The translations under genes were made by a program, and so were the position numbers. Source: Luteolibacter luteus (lineage in GTDB: Bacteria > Verrucomicrobiota > Verrucomicrobiia > Verrucomicrobiales > Akkermansiaceae). Taken from it: DNA of 64,000 nt. The notes under the pieces were generated by a model. That model was not told the DNA's origin, did not search any database, and saw only the letters and a list, made by a program, of their open reading frames with translations. The number at the start of each line of letters is the position of its first letter. Position 1 is the first letter of the stretch. The stretch covers positions 4,402,001 through 4,466,000 of the forward strand of contig NZ_CP051774.1 of NCBI RefSeq assembly GCF_012913485.1, read 5' to 3'. Positions 1 through 10,105 of the stretch are shown in pieces.

Positions 1-570
1 CGTCTCCTTCTCGCCTCCCTGCTTCTCTCCGGAATCTCCCTCGCCGCGCCGGAAAAACTCTTCGACGGCAAGACCCTCACCGGTTGGAAGCTCAAGGGCT
101 CCGACTACTGGACCGCTGCCGATGGCATTCTCAAAGGGGAAAGCGACGACAAGAAGCAGAGCTCGATCCTGTGGACCGAGAAGAGCTACAAGGATTTCAC
201 TATGGAGTTCGAATTCCGCTTCTCCGGTGACATCGACTCCGGTGTCTTTCTCCGGAATGAGAACGAGCAAATCCAGATCGGCACCTCCCGTTCGCTGAAG
301 CGGGACATGACCGGCTCCCCCTATATCGGCAACAAGGGCAAGTATCCCCAAGAAGCCGAGGGCGTGAAGGATCTCCTCAAGACCGGCGAATGGAACAAAA
401 TGAAGATCGTGGCAAAGGGGAATACCTACACGGTCACCCTCAACGGCAAGCAGGTCATTGAATACGTCTCGGATACCGCGAAATCCGAGCCAGGTCCCCT
501 CGGCCTTCAGATCCATCCGGGTGTGAAAATGAAGATCGAGTTCAAGGATCTTGCCGTCGAGGAGGCCTGA
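1..570 (+). CDS. Secreted DUF1080 (3-keto-disaccharide hydrolase-like) protein, 5' partial
   Basis: The reading frame is open from base 1, so the start codon lies outside the window; 189 residues are visible. It begins with a hydrophobic signal-peptide-like stretch ending near SLAAPEK, followed by LFDGKTLTGWK, the usual opening of DUF1080 domains. The remainder (EFRFSGDIDSGVFLR, EWNKMKIVAKG, YTVTLNGKQV) fits the concanavalin-like beta-sandwich of that family. Members are exported and thought to act on or bind carbohydrates; some are 3-keto-glycoside hydrolases. The exact substrate cannot be told from sequence. Nearly the whole single-domain protein is present. Confidence 0.85.
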   Translation, partial: RLLLASLLLSGISLAAPEKLFDGKTLTGWKLKGSDYWTAADGILKGESDDKKQSSILWTEKSYKDFTMEFEFRFSGDIDSGVFLRNENEQIQIGTSRSLKRDMTGSPYIGNKGKYPQEAEGVKDLLKTGEWNKMKIVAKGNTYTVTLNGKQVIEYVSDTAKSEPGPLGLQIHPGVKMKIEFKDLAVEEA

Positions 571-662
571 CTCCGGAAGCTCCGGGGGCTTGATCGGCCA
601 TCCTTCCACCACGAGTGTCCCGGCACAGCGCCTGCTGCGACGGATTTGTCCCAATTTCCTGA

Positions 663-1814
<1,152 letters not shown>

Positions 1815-1849
1815 GCCTGTTCTTCGCGCCACAAGCGTGATTTCAGAAG

Positions 1850-1885
1850 CACCCGGTCCCGCAAAGGGACCGGGTGTTCCTTTTT
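1850..1885 (+). terminator. Intrinsic terminator of gap
   Basis: A perfect 11-bp stem (1850-1860 with 1866-1876; CACCCGGTCCC paired with its complement) closes a GCAAA loop and is followed by TTCCTTTTT. Confidence 0.9.
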
Positions 1886-1975
1886 CCCCGAAGAGCGCTC
1901 CAAAAACCCGCGAGGCCTTGACCGAAAAGCTTCTCGCAAATTTCCGATCCCGCGAGTTAGTGTGCTAGGAATCAT

Positions 1976-4108
1976 ATGCGGGCCATGGGATTACGAGGAA
2001 AGTTCGCCACGGCACTTGCCATCGCCGCGGTCCTGCCGCTGGCGGTGGGGCTGATCGTCCTCCAGACCTTTGGCTTCCGGCATCTCCTCGCCACGAAGGG
2101 CCGCCAGCACGAGGCCGAGGCGGCCGCGCTCGCTCGCTCGCTGGAAAGCTCCGTCGAATCCCAGGCCGGGAATTTCTGGAGCTGGATCGCGGCGGACCCC
2201 TCGGTTCCGGAATTCGTCGCGCAGGCGGATACGGTGCCGGCAGATGCCCAGGCGACAAAGGACCTCGAAGCCCGTTGGAGAGGCCTTTCCCCCGAAGATC
2301 CGGTTCTCAAATCGATCCTCACCAATCGCGGTTCCAACAGCCTTGTGCGCTTTGCGGGGGCTCACCGCCAGGTCGCGGAGGTTCTCATCGCCGACAATAC
2401 CGGGCGGATGATTGCCGCCTCTGGAAAAACATCCGACTACGATCAGTCCGATGAGGAGTGGTGGCAGATCGGCCGCTCCCTGAAAGAGCGGGGAATGTGG
2501 ACCGACGAACTCCACTTCGATGAGAGTGCGGGTGTCTTTTCACTCGACCTCGTCCTGCCGGTCTATCGCGAAAAGAGTCTGAAGGGAGTCGCGAAACTGG
2601 TGCTCGATGTGACCCCCATGTTCCAGCGCCTGCGCCCGGATAGCCAGGCAGGAGGGGGGCGCCTGGAGATCTTGCTGCCGGATGGGCGCCTGCTTGCGCG
2701 CGGGGGAAAAGGCTACCGGGATGTCGGGAAGCCGCTCGACCCGGATTCCGTGCTTGCCGTCCGTATCGGACGGAGCGGATGGACTCTTACCAAGCCGGGG
2801 GATGACGATGTTGAGATGATGACCGGTTTTGCGGCCATCCAGTCCCGCTCCGTGGACCGCCAGCGCTTCGAGCCGGGTGGATATGTGCTTTTCTCGTCGC
2901 CGAAGGCTGAAGTCGTAGCACCGCTGCGCCGGCAGATTCTCATGATCGGCACTGGTGCCGGCCTGGCCACCGGCTTCTGCCTGCTCTGCGGCTACGCCTT
3001 GGTCAGCCGGAAGATCCTGAGCCCGCTCTCCGTCCTCGGCCAGGCGGCCCGCTCGGTCTCTGCCACCGCCCGTCTCAGGAAAGACGTCACGCTTTCCGAT
3101 GATGAGGCCTTCGCGCTGCGTAAGACCGCGGAGGAGGATCTCGCGCGTATCGAGTCGATCCGCACCGGGGACGAGGTCGAGGAGCTGGCGGCCGACCTCG
3201 GAATCATGACCTCGCGGGTAATGCGCTATAACCGGGAGCTGGAGGAGGAGGTTGACGCCAAAACCTCGCTGATCCGGGAGGAACTGGAAATGGCCCGCGA
3301 ATTCCAGACCGCTCTGATGCCATCCTTGGCCCCCGGCTTTTCAGTCGGCCAGGTCCGGGACCCCATGCGCCTTGGCTTCGCGCACTTCTATCAACCAGCC
3401 TCGACCGTGGGTGGGGATTTCTTCGACCTCATCGAGCTGGACGAGCACCGCACCGGCGTCCTGATCGCGGATGTGATGGGCCACGGAGCCCGTTCCGCGT
3501 TGGTCACGGCCATCCTTCGCGCGGTGGTGAGGAATCACGTCATCTCTGCCGGGGATCCCGGGAAATTTCTAGGCATCCTCAACCGCGAGCTTCACGAGGT
3601 CATTGAGCGCAGCCACCAGACTCTTTTCGTTACGGCCTTCTTCATGGTCTTGGATACGAAGGAATGTCGCGCCCACTGGGCCGTCGCCGGCCATCCTTCA
3701 CCGCTCCGCGCCCGCCGCAGTACCGGGAATCCTCCCCAGCTTCTCTGGACCGGTGCGCAGCGCCAGCCTGCCTTGGGCCTGCTGCCGGAAGTGAACTATC
3801 AATCGTCCTCCTCGCAGATCAGGGTAGGGGATGTGTTCCTTCTTTTCACGGACGGAGTCGTGGAGGCGGAAAATCCCGGCGGAAAGGATTTCGGGATCCA
3901 GCGCCTGATTTCAACCTTCGATGAGTCCTTGGACGGTCCCTTGGCTGCCATGCCGGCGAAGATCGTCTGTGAGGTGGCCGCCTTCCAAAAACGAAAGCAC
4001 CACGATGACGACGTCTGCGTGGTGGCAGTCGAAGTGATACCCGGTGCCATCCCCGAGATCATCACCGACCCGGCTGCCCTGACAGGATCGGTCCCAAGCG
4101 GTGCTTGA
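1976..4108 (+). CDS. Membrane sensor PP2C phosphatase (SpoIIE/RsbU type) with HAMP linker
   Basis: A 710-residue signalling phosphatase. A TM helix (about 10-32) and a second TM (about 319-343) bracket a roughly 285-residue extracytoplasmic sensor region, probably Cache-like. HAMP and coiled-coil segments follow (about 344-450), then a PP2C/SpoIIE domain (about 470-690). Metal-binding motifs are intact: GGDFFD (479-484), DVMGHG (499-504) and the late HDDDV (676-680). Related enzymes dephosphorylate anti-anti-sigma (STAS) proteins in partner switching, but no STAS or anti-sigma gene is visible here. AGGA lies five bases before the ATG; another in-frame ATG is at 1985. It sits between gap and pgk, 31 bases before pgk, and could be cotranscribed with pgk-tpiA. 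Confidence 0.9.
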   Translation: MRAMGLRGKFATALAIAAVLPLAVGLIVLQTFGFRHLLATKGRQHEAEAAALARSLESSVESQAGNFWSWIAADPSVPEFVAQADTVPADAQATKDLEARWRGLSPEDPVLKSILTNRGSNSLVRFAGAHRQVAEVLIADNTGRMIAASGKTSDYDQSDEEWWQIGRSLKERGMWTDELHFDESAGVFSLDLVLPVYREKSLKGVAKLVLDVTPMFQRLRPDSQAGGGRLEILLPDGRLLARGGKGYRDVGKPLDPDSVLAVRIGRSGWTLTKPGDDDVEMMTGFAAIQSRSVDRQRFEPGGYVLFSSPKAEVVAPLRRQILMIGTGAGLATGFCLLCGYALVSRKILSPLSVLGQAARSVSATARLRKDVTLSDDEAFALRKTAEEDLARIESIRTGDEVEELAADLGIMTSRVMRYNRELEEEVDAKTSLIREELEMAREFQTALMPSLAPGFSVGQVRDPMRLGFAHFYQPASTVGGDFFDLIELDEHRTGVLIADVMGHGARSALVTAILRAVVRNHVISAGDPGKFLGILNRELHEVIERSHQTLFVTAFFMVLDTKECRAHWAVAGHPSPLRARRSTGNPPQLLWTGAQRQPALGLLPEVNYQSSSSQIRVGDVFLLFTDGVVEAENPGGKDFGIQRLISTFDESLDGPLAAMPAKIVCEVAAFQKRKHHDDDVCVVAVEVIPGAIPEIITDPAALTGSVPSGA

Positions 4109-4139
4109 CTTGGCGGGCTGCCCCGGCCATTCCCGGCCC

Positions 4140-5336
4140 ATGGCCAAGCTCTCGATCCGCGATCTCGACGTCAACGGCAAGGAAGTCCTCATGCGTGTGG
4201 ATTTCAATGTCCCGCTGGAAGATGGAGCCATCACGGATGACACCCGCATCCAAGGTGCTGTCCCTTCCATCAAGCACCTCCTTTCCGGCGGCGCGAAGCT
4301 CGTCCTCGCCTCCCACCTCGGCCGTCCGAAGGGTGGTCCGGAGCCGAAGTATTCTCTCGCTCCCGCCGCCAAGCGCCTCGCTGAAATCCTCGGTCAGGAT
4401 GTGAAGCTTGCCCCGGACAGCATCGGCGAGGAAACCGCCGCCCTGCGCGCCGCCCTCCAGCCCGGTCAGGTCCTGATCCTCGAGAACACCCGCTTCTACC
4501 CGCAGGAGGAGAAGAACGATCCGGAATACGCGAAGGCCCTCGCCGGCAGCGCCGAGATTTACGTGAACGATGCCTTCGGCACCGCGCACCGTGCCCACGC
4601 TTCCACGGAAGGTGTGACCCATTTCATCCCGAAGAGCGCCATGGGCTTCCTCATGGAGCGCGAGCTCGAATACCTCGACGGCAAGCTGCAGGATCCGGAG
4701 CGCCCCTTCCTTGTCATCATGGGCGGCGCGAAGGTCTCCGATAAGATCCAGGTGATTTCGAAGCTGATGGAAAAGGCAGATGCCTTCCTCATCGGCGGCG
4801 CCATGGCGAATACCTTCCGCAAGGCGCAGGGCTACAAGACCGGCAACAGCCGCGTCGAGGCCGACAAGCTTGAACTTGCCCTTGAGATCCTCGCCTCCGC
4901 GAAGGCGAAGGGCGTGGAGTTCTATCTCCCCGCCGACACCCGCGTGACCCAGGAATTCAAGGAAGGTGCCGAAACCAAGTGCACCGAACCCTATGAAAAG
5001 GGTGGCGAAACCTGGGACGGCTGGGAAGGCATCGACATCGGTGATGTCGCCATCGAGGAATTCACCAAGGAGGTGGCGAAGGCCAAGACGATTATCTGGA
5101 ACGGCCCGATGGGCGTTTTCGAGATCGATAGCTTCGGCAAGGGCACCAAGGCCGTCGCCGAGGCCATGGCCGCCAGCACTGCCGTGACCATCGTCGGGGG
5201 CGGGGATTCCGTGACCGCCGTGAACAAGTACGGCCTTGATGATAAGATGACCTTTATCTCCACGGGCGGTGGAGCATCGCTGGAATTGCTTGAAGGAAAG
5301 GTGCTTCCCGGTGTGGCAGCGCTCTCCGAGGCTTGA
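4140..5336 (+). CDS. pgk: Phosphoglycerate kinase
   Basis: Transfers phosphate from 1,3-bisphosphoglycerate to ADP. The ATG at 4140 gives 398 residues beginning [14 protein letters not shown], followed by the signature [11 protein letters not shown]; an upstream in-frame start at 4101 would overlap the phosphatase gene. Substrate and nucleotide motifs include [54 protein letters not shown] and GGGDS near the C-terminus. It is complete and normal in length. The stop codon lies 45 bases before tpiA, so the two are probably cotranscribed. Confidence 0.98.
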   Translation: MAKLSIRDLDVNGKEVLMRVDFNVPLEDGAITDDTRIQGAVPSIKHLLSGGAKLVLASHLGRPKGGPEPKYSLAPAAKRLAEILGQDVKLAPDSIGEETAALRAALQPGQVLILENTRFYPQEEKNDPEYAKALAGSAEIYVNDAFGTAHRAHASTEGVTHFIPKSAMGFLMERELEYLDGKLQDPERPFLVIMGGAKVSDKIQVISKLMEKADAFLIGGAMANTFRKAQGYKTGNSRVEADKLELALEILASAKAKGVEFYLPADTRVTQEFKEGAETKCTEPYEKGGETWDGWEGIDIGDVAIEEFTKEVAKAKTIIWNGPMGVFEIDSFGKGTKAVAEAMAASTAVTIVGGGDSVTAVNKYGLDDKMTFISTGGGASLELLEGKVLPGVAALSEA

Positions 5337-5381
5337 CTTGGCCCGATTCCCGCTGTTCATCCCGCACCCATCCGACATTAC

Positions 5382-6152
5382 ATGATTCGCAAGCCCATCT
5401 TTGCCGCCAACTGGAAGATGAACAAGGGCCCCTCGGAAACCGAGGATTTCGCCCGCAGCTTCCTTTCCAAGGTCCAGAACCGGACCTTCCCCTGTGACAT
5501 CGTCATTGCCCCGCCCTTCGTCTCGCTTTCCAAGGCAGCCGAAATTCTGGGTAATGTCTCCAGCATCGCTCTCGCCGCGCAGAATTGCTCGCAGTTCGAT
5601 TCCGGAGCCTACACCGGGGAAATCAGCGCGATGATGCTGAAGGAATTCTTCGTCCACTATGTGATCCTCGGCCATAGCGAACGCCGTGCGATCTACGGGG
5701 AGACGGATGAGGTCATCAATGCCAAGGTCCGCAAGGCCCGCGAGCTGAACCTCCGCCCGATCTTCTGCATCGGTGAGACGCTGGAAGAGCGGAACGAAGG
5801 CAAGCTGGAAAAGGTGCTCCGCACCCAAGTCAGCGAAGGTCTGAAGGGCCTGAGCGAGCGCGACCTGCTCGACACCGTCATCGCCTATGAGCCCGTTTGG
5901 GCCATCGGCACCGGCGTCACCGCTACCGCCGATCAGGCACAGGAAGCCCACGCTTTCGTCCGTTCGCTCGTTGCCGAACAATTCGGTGCCGACCCCGCAG
6001 CGAAGATCCGCATTCAGTACGGTGGCTCGGTGAAGCCGAACAACGCCGCCGAACTCATGGCCTGCCCGGACATCGACGGCGCGCTCATCGGTGGTGCCTC
6101 CTTGGAGCCGCAGAGCTTCCTGGACATCATCCAGAACGGCGCCCCGGGCTGA
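5382..6152 (+). CDS. tpiA: Triosephosphate isomerase
   Basis: Interconverts dihydroxyacetone phosphate and glyceraldehyde 3-phosphate. The protein has 256 residues, typical of the family. Catalytic elements are intact: Lys in AANWKMNKG near the N-terminus, His in LGHSERR, and Glu in the AYEPVWAIGTG signature; the phosphate loop is YGGSVKPNN with GALIGGASL after it. It is the last gene of the glycolytic cluster and is followed by a strong terminator. Confidence 0.98.
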   Translation: MIRKPIFAANWKMNKGPSETEDFARSFLSKVQNRTFPCDIVIAPPFVSLSKAAEILGNVSSIALAAQNCSQFDSGAYTGEISAMMLKEFFVHYVILGHSERRAIYGETDEVINAKVRKARELNLRPIFCIGETLEERNEGKLEKVLRTQVSEGLKGLSERDLLDTVIAYEPVWAIGTGVTATADQAQEAHAFVRSLVAEQFGADPAAKIRIQYGGSVKPNNAAELMACPDIDGALIGGASLEPQSFLDIIQNGAPG

Positions 6153-6180
6153 TCTGGTTTGAGATTGCCATAGCCTCTTG

Positions 6181-6210
6181 AAGACCCCGCCTCGGCGGGG
6201 TCTTTTTTTT
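6181..6210 (+). terminator. Intrinsic terminator of pgk-tpiA
   Basis: The stem AAGACCCCGC (6181-6190) pairs with GCGGGGTCTT (6195-6204) around a CTCG tetraloop and runs into a tract of eight T. Confidence 0.93.
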
Positions 6211-6399
6211 GGGGGGGGCGAGTGGTGCACCGCATCGGTCAGTGGATTGGCTGTCGCCCCTAGGCCCGCCTTAGGCGGCGGGAGCGGCTGGAATGGGATA
6301 GGTGATTCCGGTTTCTCCTGGCGGCAGCCCCGGAACTGCCATCCAGCCGCCCGAACTTTCCCCGCGACAGCGCCCCTGAAGCAGTGTTTCCTCCCGCTC

Positions 6400-7473
6400 A
6401 TGCGCTGGCTTCTATTCGCCGTCCTCACCCCCGCCGCTTTCGCTCAGGCCGATCCCTTCGCGGCGCTCGACAAGAACAAGGACGGCAAGCTCTCCCTCAC
6501 GGAAGTGCCTAAGGCCGCGCAGGCCCACTTCAAGCGCGTGGATGCCAACAACGATGGCATTGTCACACAGGAGGAATTCGCCAAGTCCAATGGTGGCGGA
6601 AGCCCGGCACCGGCCAAGGGACCGGACCTCGATTTGCTAAAGGACATCGACTATGTCGGGAAAGGCAACCCGCGCCAGAAGCTCGATCTTCTCGTGGCGA
6701 AAGATCGCGCCACCAAGCTTCGTCCGCTCGTCGTTTTCATCCATGGAGGTGGTTGGCTTGCGGGTAGCAAGTCGGATGGCTTGGGCGTGATGCAGGCAAT
6801 CACAGCCAACGGTGACTACGTTGCAGCGAGCATCAACTACCGCCTCACCCAGGAAGCGGCATGGCCAGCTCAGATCTTCGATTGCAAGGCTGCGATTCGT
6901 TACCTGCGTGGCAATGCTTCCAAGTATGGCATCGATCCCGAGCGCATCGGCGTCATGGGGATGTCTGCCGGAGGGCAGCTTGTCTCGGTGCTGGGCACGA
7001 GTGGTGATGTCTCATCCCTCGAAGGGGATCTGGGCAGTTTCACCAAGCAGAGCAGCCGCGTGCAATGCGTGGTGAATTTCTTCGGTCCCGCAAATTTCCT
7101 CACCTTCTACGGTCCGGATACCACGACCGCGACGCTCCGCGATGCCAAGATGATAGGGCCGCTTCTCGGCAAGGATGAGGAGGAGGTGCTGGTGAATGCC
7201 AAGTCCGCTTCCGCCGTGACTTGGATCACCAAGGACGATGCGCCCTTCTTTACGGCCCATGGAACCAAGGATGATCTCGTCCCCTACGCCCAGGCGAAGG
7301 AGATCGATGCCAGCCTCGCCAAAGCCGGCGTGGAAACCCATCTCATCGAGATGACCGGAGCCGGGCACGGCTTTGACAGCCCGGATCTGAATGATCGCAT
7401 CAAGCTCTTCCTCGACAAACACCTCCGCGGCCGGGAAGCCAAGATCCCCGAAACGCCGATCCGGGTGCAGTGA
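6400..7473 (+). CDS. Secreted alpha/beta-hydrolase (esterase/lipase) with N-terminal EF-hand pair
   Basis: The ATG at 6400 yields 357 residues starting with a signal peptide (about 1-16, ending AAFAQ). Two canonical EF-hand loops follow, DKNKDGKLSLTE and DANNDGIVTQEE, joined by a Pro/Ala linker to an esterase domain. That domain shows the oxyanion motif HGGGW, nucleophile elbow GMSAGGQ, acid residue in KDDLVPYA and catalytic His in GAGHGFDS, typical of the carboxylesterase/BD-FAE group acting on ester-decorated carbohydrates. The EF-hands suggest calcium binding outside the cytoplasm. The in-frame extension upstream to 6178 reads through the tpiA terminator and is rejected. Confidence 0.9.
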   Translation: MRWLLFAVLTPAAFAQADPFAALDKNKDGKLSLTEVPKAAQAHFKRVDANNDGIVTQEEFAKSNGGGSPAPAKGPDLDLLKDIDYVGKGNPRQKLDLLVAKDRATKLRPLVVFIHGGGWLAGSKSDGLGVMQAITANGDYVAASINYRLTQEAAWPAQIFDCKAAIRYLRGNASKYGIDPERIGVMGMSAGGQLVSVLGTSGDVSSLEGDLGSFTKQSSRVQCVVNFFGPANFLTFYGPDTTTATLRDAKMIGPLLGKDEEEVLVNAKSASAVTWITKDDAPFFTAHGTKDDLVPYAQAKEIDASLAKAGVETHLIEMTGAGHGFDSPDLNDRIKLFLDKHLRGREAKIPETPIRVQ

Positions 7474-7480
7474 AGGAGCG

Positions 7481-7864
7481 CTATTCCTCGTAGGGTAAGT
7501 CCTCGGCCGCCGTGCCGATGAAATCCGGTTCCGGCAGTTCTTGTAGCTGCACGGCCCTGACGCTGGATCTTCCTTCCATCAGTGCCTTGCACACGCGGTG
7601 CATGCCGTCCATCACGCGCCCTTCCGGATCGAGGATGATCGGGTTGCCAAGATCAGTTTCCGCGATCAGCCTCGCATGCTCCGCGATCTTCCGGCAGGTC
7701 GGCAGGTCTCCTTCATTCTCGAACCAGAAGCTTTCATCCAGCTCGCGGACCTCATCCAAGGACAGGTCAAAGGGCACAAGCCTGCTTGTCCTTTCAATCA
7801 GGCGGCGGACATCCCACGCGAGCAATCCCTGTTCCGAGCTTCTGAGGTGATATTGCGCGCGCAC
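7481..7864 (-). CDS. ParB/sulfiredoxin-fold-like small protein
   Basis: A 127-residue protein with a GTG start. Its C-terminal half holds NPIILDPEGRVMDGMHRV, which resembles the ParB/Srx nuclease-fold core (P-I-hydrophobic-D-x-G-x-x-x-D-G-x-H-R). There is no helix-turn-helix region as in true chromosomal ParB, so a role in segregation is unlikely. It begins three bases after the stop of the gene at 7868-8311 and is probably cotranscribed with it; it converges on the esterase gene, leaving seven bases between stops. Fold assignment is by motif; function unknown. Confidence 0.6.
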   Translation of the reverse strand: MRAQYHLRSSEQGLLAWDVRRLIERTSRLVPFDLSLDEVRELDESFWFENEGDLPTCRKIAEHARLIAETDLGNPIILDPEGRVMDGMHRVCKALMEGRSSVRAVQLQELPEPDFIGTAAEDLPYEE

Positions 7865-7867
7865 CGG

Positions 7868-8311
7868 CTACTGGAAATTGTCGTCCTCGGGTGAAGGGAG
7901 ATCCTTGGGGAATCCTACGACCTCGATCTCAGGGTCCTTCGTGAAGATCTCACGGAGATCCGCATCCAGCTTCGTCACGTCCTCCGTGAAATCGATCCTG
8001 CGGAACTTCGTCCAACTCCAGCGGCGGCCGGGCGCGTCTTGAAGGCAGGCGCAGTATTCCTGCACATCCTTGTCTTGGCGAATGCTGTAAACGCAGACCC
8101 CGCTGGAAAAGTCCCCCTGTTTGACGCCGACCCACCATCCCCAGTCTTCGCAGACATAGCCCGGCATTTGATAGCCTTTTGCAGCCAAGCCTTCATTCAG
8201 GTAGATCGAGATGGCCTTGCCATACAGTCCTTCGTTCACCAGTTCCTCCTCCTCCCCGGGCATCGCCGGAAACTTTGAGCTGCGGATGTGAATGAAGGGA
8301 AGCCGGGCCAT
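7868..8311 (-). CDS. Conserved hypothetical protein (147 aa)
   Basis: Starts MARLPFIHIRSSKF at 8311; a longer in-frame reading to 8395 adds residues with no conserved look. It is a soluble protein with an aromatic core segment, VCEDWGWWVGV, and an acidic C-terminus. No family is recognised with certainty. It is the first gene of a two-gene unit with the ParB-like gene downstream. An accessory or immunity-like role is conceivable but unsupported. Confidence 0.6.
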   Translation of the reverse strand: MARLPFIHIRSSKFPAMPGEEEELVNEGLYGKAISIYLNEGLAAKGYQMPGYVCEDWGWWVGVKQGDFSSGVCVYSIRQDKDVQEYCACLQDAPGRRWSWTKFRRIDFTEDVTKLDADLREIFTKDPEIEVVGFPKDLPSPEDDNFQ

Positions 8312-8497
8312 GATCGATGACGACAGACTGTGAGCCTGAAGATCGGGAGTCAACGTACCGTCGCGATTCGTCTCCGGGTTTCCAGCGGGGACCACAGGAG
8401 GGTGTTCCTTGCTGCCCTCTGGCTTGGTAGTCTTTCGCTATGTCAGCTTTTTCGGCTCTCCCATCATCTTCCTCTCTTTGCCCGGGCCCCCCCGGCT

Positions 8498-8540
8498 CCT
8501 GTTAATTTCCCTGATATAACAGGCGGAACAGGCGCTTCCT
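8498..8540 (+). repeat. Dispersed structured intergenic repeat, copy 1
   Basis: A 43-base element beginning CCTGTTAATTTCCCTG and ending CAGGCGGAACAGGCGCTTCC+T. A copy in the opposite orientation lies at 52721-52762. The copies are identical except for the six bases between CCTG and CAGG (ATATAA here, TTTTAT there) and one extra T near the end, consistent with a conserved small hairpin. It lies in the 248-base gap before the PH-domain gene. Confidence 0.75.
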
Positions 8541-8559
8541 GACGGCTCGCTCTTTCCCC

Positions 8560-9180
8560 ATGTCGCCTCAAGAAAGGCCTGTGTCCTTTCACATTCCACA
8601 TTCCAATTGCGCTGCATTTCTCCACTTGTTGAAGCCCCCAAAATTCATTCATCCTGCAAGGGTGAGCGAAGAACTCCTCTGGAAAGGCAGTCCGTCCCAA
8701 GTCCTCAACCTTGGCAAATACCTCATAGCCCTTCTGTTGGCCGTGGGAATCGCGGTGGGGGGCATCTTTTTCCCGCCGGCATGGGCCGCGCTGATCCTGC
8801 CCTTGGGCTGGGCTCTTTGGATCTTCATTGAAACCCGCAGCGTCCGCCATGAGCTCACCACCGAGCGCATCCGCCTCTATCGAGGTGTCTTCAACCAGAA
8901 GATGGATGATGTGGAGCTTTACCGGGTGAAGGATACCTCGATGGAGCGTCCGTTCTGGTACCGGATGTTCGGCCTCTCCACGTTGATCATCGAGACCTCC
9001 GATCGCTCCCAGCCGCGCATCGAGATCAAGGCGGTAAGTGATGGCGACAATCTCCGGGAAACCCTGCGCAAGCAGGTCGAGTTCTGGCGCGATCGCAAGC
9101 GGGTCCGCGAGGTGGATTTCGACGAGAACGGTGCCTTGGCGGATGGCAGCACGGATGATGGTGGTGCTCCACTCGCCTGA
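8560..9180 (+). CDS. Membrane protein with bacterial PH domain (DUF304/YdbT type)
   Basis: A 206-residue protein. SEELLWKGSPSQVL is typical of the entry to bPH2 proteins, followed by two adjacent TM helices (about residues 47-90) and a PH-like segment beginning RHELTTERIRLYRGVF, with DVELYRVKDTSMERPFW and LIIETSD characteristic of DUF304. Such proteins are membrane anchored with a cytoplasmic PH-like domain; their function is poorly defined. A GTG at 8662 would remove an unconserved 34-residue N-terminus and may be the true start. It stands alone on this strand. Confidence 0.8.
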   Translation: MSPQERPVSFHIPHSNCAAFLHLLKPPKFIHPARVSEELLWKGSPSQVLNLGKYLIALLLAVGIAVGGIFFPPAWAALILPLGWALWIFIETRSVRHELTTERIRLYRGVFNQKMDDVELYRVKDTSMERPFWYRMFGLSTLIIETSDRSQPRIEIKAVSDGDNLRETLRKQVEFWRDRKRVREVDFDENGALADGSTDDGGAPLA

Positions 9181-9282
9181 GCGGATTTGGTGCTGCCGCC
9201 TTGTGGATTCGTCTGGGAACTACAGAAACCTTCGCCGTTCAATGTTGGACCTTGGCGGTCCGATGTTCTCTACTTCGCCCCG

Positions 9283-10095
9283 ATGACCACCCAGCCCGGA
9301 CGCACGCCGCACACGCCCATCGCCGTCAACATCGAGATGTGGTTCGAGGGCTCCTTCGTCGAGCGCATCGAGCAAGCAGCGGCGCTCGGCTTTCCCGCCA
9401 TCGAGCTATGGACTTGGCGGGACAAGGATCTGATCGCGGGGGCAGAGGCGCTGCGGAAGCACGGGATGACGGCCACGCAGTTCACCGCTTGGGGCTTCGG
9501 GCAGCAGGTCAATCATCCGGATTTTCCCGTGGCCGACTTTGTGGCGGAGATCCAGGCCGCCTGCGAGGCCGCCGATTTGCTGCCCGGCTGCGAACTCATG
9601 ACCGTCGTGGGTGGCGATGATATCCCCGGCTTCACGAAAGAGCAGATGCACGCAGCGCTGGTGGAAAAGCTCCGCGCCGCCGTACCCGTGCTCGAAGAGA
9701 AGGGGAAGACCATCATCCTCGAGCCGATGAATCCCTACAACCACCCCGACCACTGCCTCTATGGCAGCGCGGACGGCGTGGCCATATGCAAGGCCGTCGG
9801 CTCCCGCCGCGTCCTGTTGAACTGGGACATTTTCCACATGCAGCGCTACGAGGGAAACCTCATCGACAATCTCACCAAGCACCGCGAGTGGATCGGCTAC
9901 GTCCAGTTCGCCGACTCGCCGGACCGGAATGAGCCTGGCACGGGAGAAGTCCGCTACAGCGAGGTCTTTCGCAAGGTCCGTGAGCTTGGCCTCCCATTGC
10001 CGCTTGGTGCCGAATGTATTCCCCAAGGAATGGATGCACGCCGTGCGGCGGACCGTCTCTATCAGACCGACTTGAAATCCGGGCCAGCCGCCTGA
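9283..10095 (+). CDS. Sugar phosphate isomerase/epimerase, hydroxypyruvate isomerase-like
   Basis: A 270-residue TIM barrel of the AP-endonuclease-2/xylose-isomerase-like family. The ATG at 9283 places IAVNIEMWFEG at the start of the first strand. Metal and catalytic motifs fit hydroxypyruvate isomerase-like enzymes: ILEPMNPYNHPDHCL, LLNWDIFHMQRYEG, YVQFADSPDRNEPGTG and the C-terminal GAECIP. Hydroxypyruvate isomerases interconvert hydroxypyruvate and tartronate semialdehyde; related proteins act on other sugars, so the exact substrate is unsure. No pathway partner is adjacent. Confidence 0.85.
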   Translation: MTTQPGRTPHTPIAVNIEMWFEGSFVERIEQAAALGFPAIELWTWRDKDLIAGAEALRKHGMTATQFTAWGFGQQVNHPDFPVADFVAEIQAACEAADLLPGCELMTVVGGDDIPGFTKEQMHAALVEKLRAAVPVLEEKGKTIILEPMNPYNHPDHCLYGSADGVAICKAVGSRRVLLNWDIFHMQRYEGNLIDNLTKHREWIGYVQFADSPDRNEPGTGEVRYSEVFRKVRELGLPLPLGAECIPQGMDARRAADRLYQTDLKSGPAA

Positions 10096-10105
10096 TTGCA
10101 GTCGG

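Noticed and set aside
4102..5344. Identical GCTTGACTTGGC at the end of the phosphatase gene and of pgk, each just before the next gene
   Set aside because: Looks like a -35 box (TTGACT), but neither copy has a -10 at proper spacing, and the match stems from the same Ala-stop codons; probably chance.
4062..6428. Long open frame antisense to pgk and tpiA (788 codons)
   Set aside because: Shadow of two certain genes; low-complexity product lacking any domain.
8330..8542. Small + strand frame ending PVNFPDITGGTGAS
   Set aside because: The C-terminus is the translated dispersed repeat and the rest overlaps a gene on the other strand.
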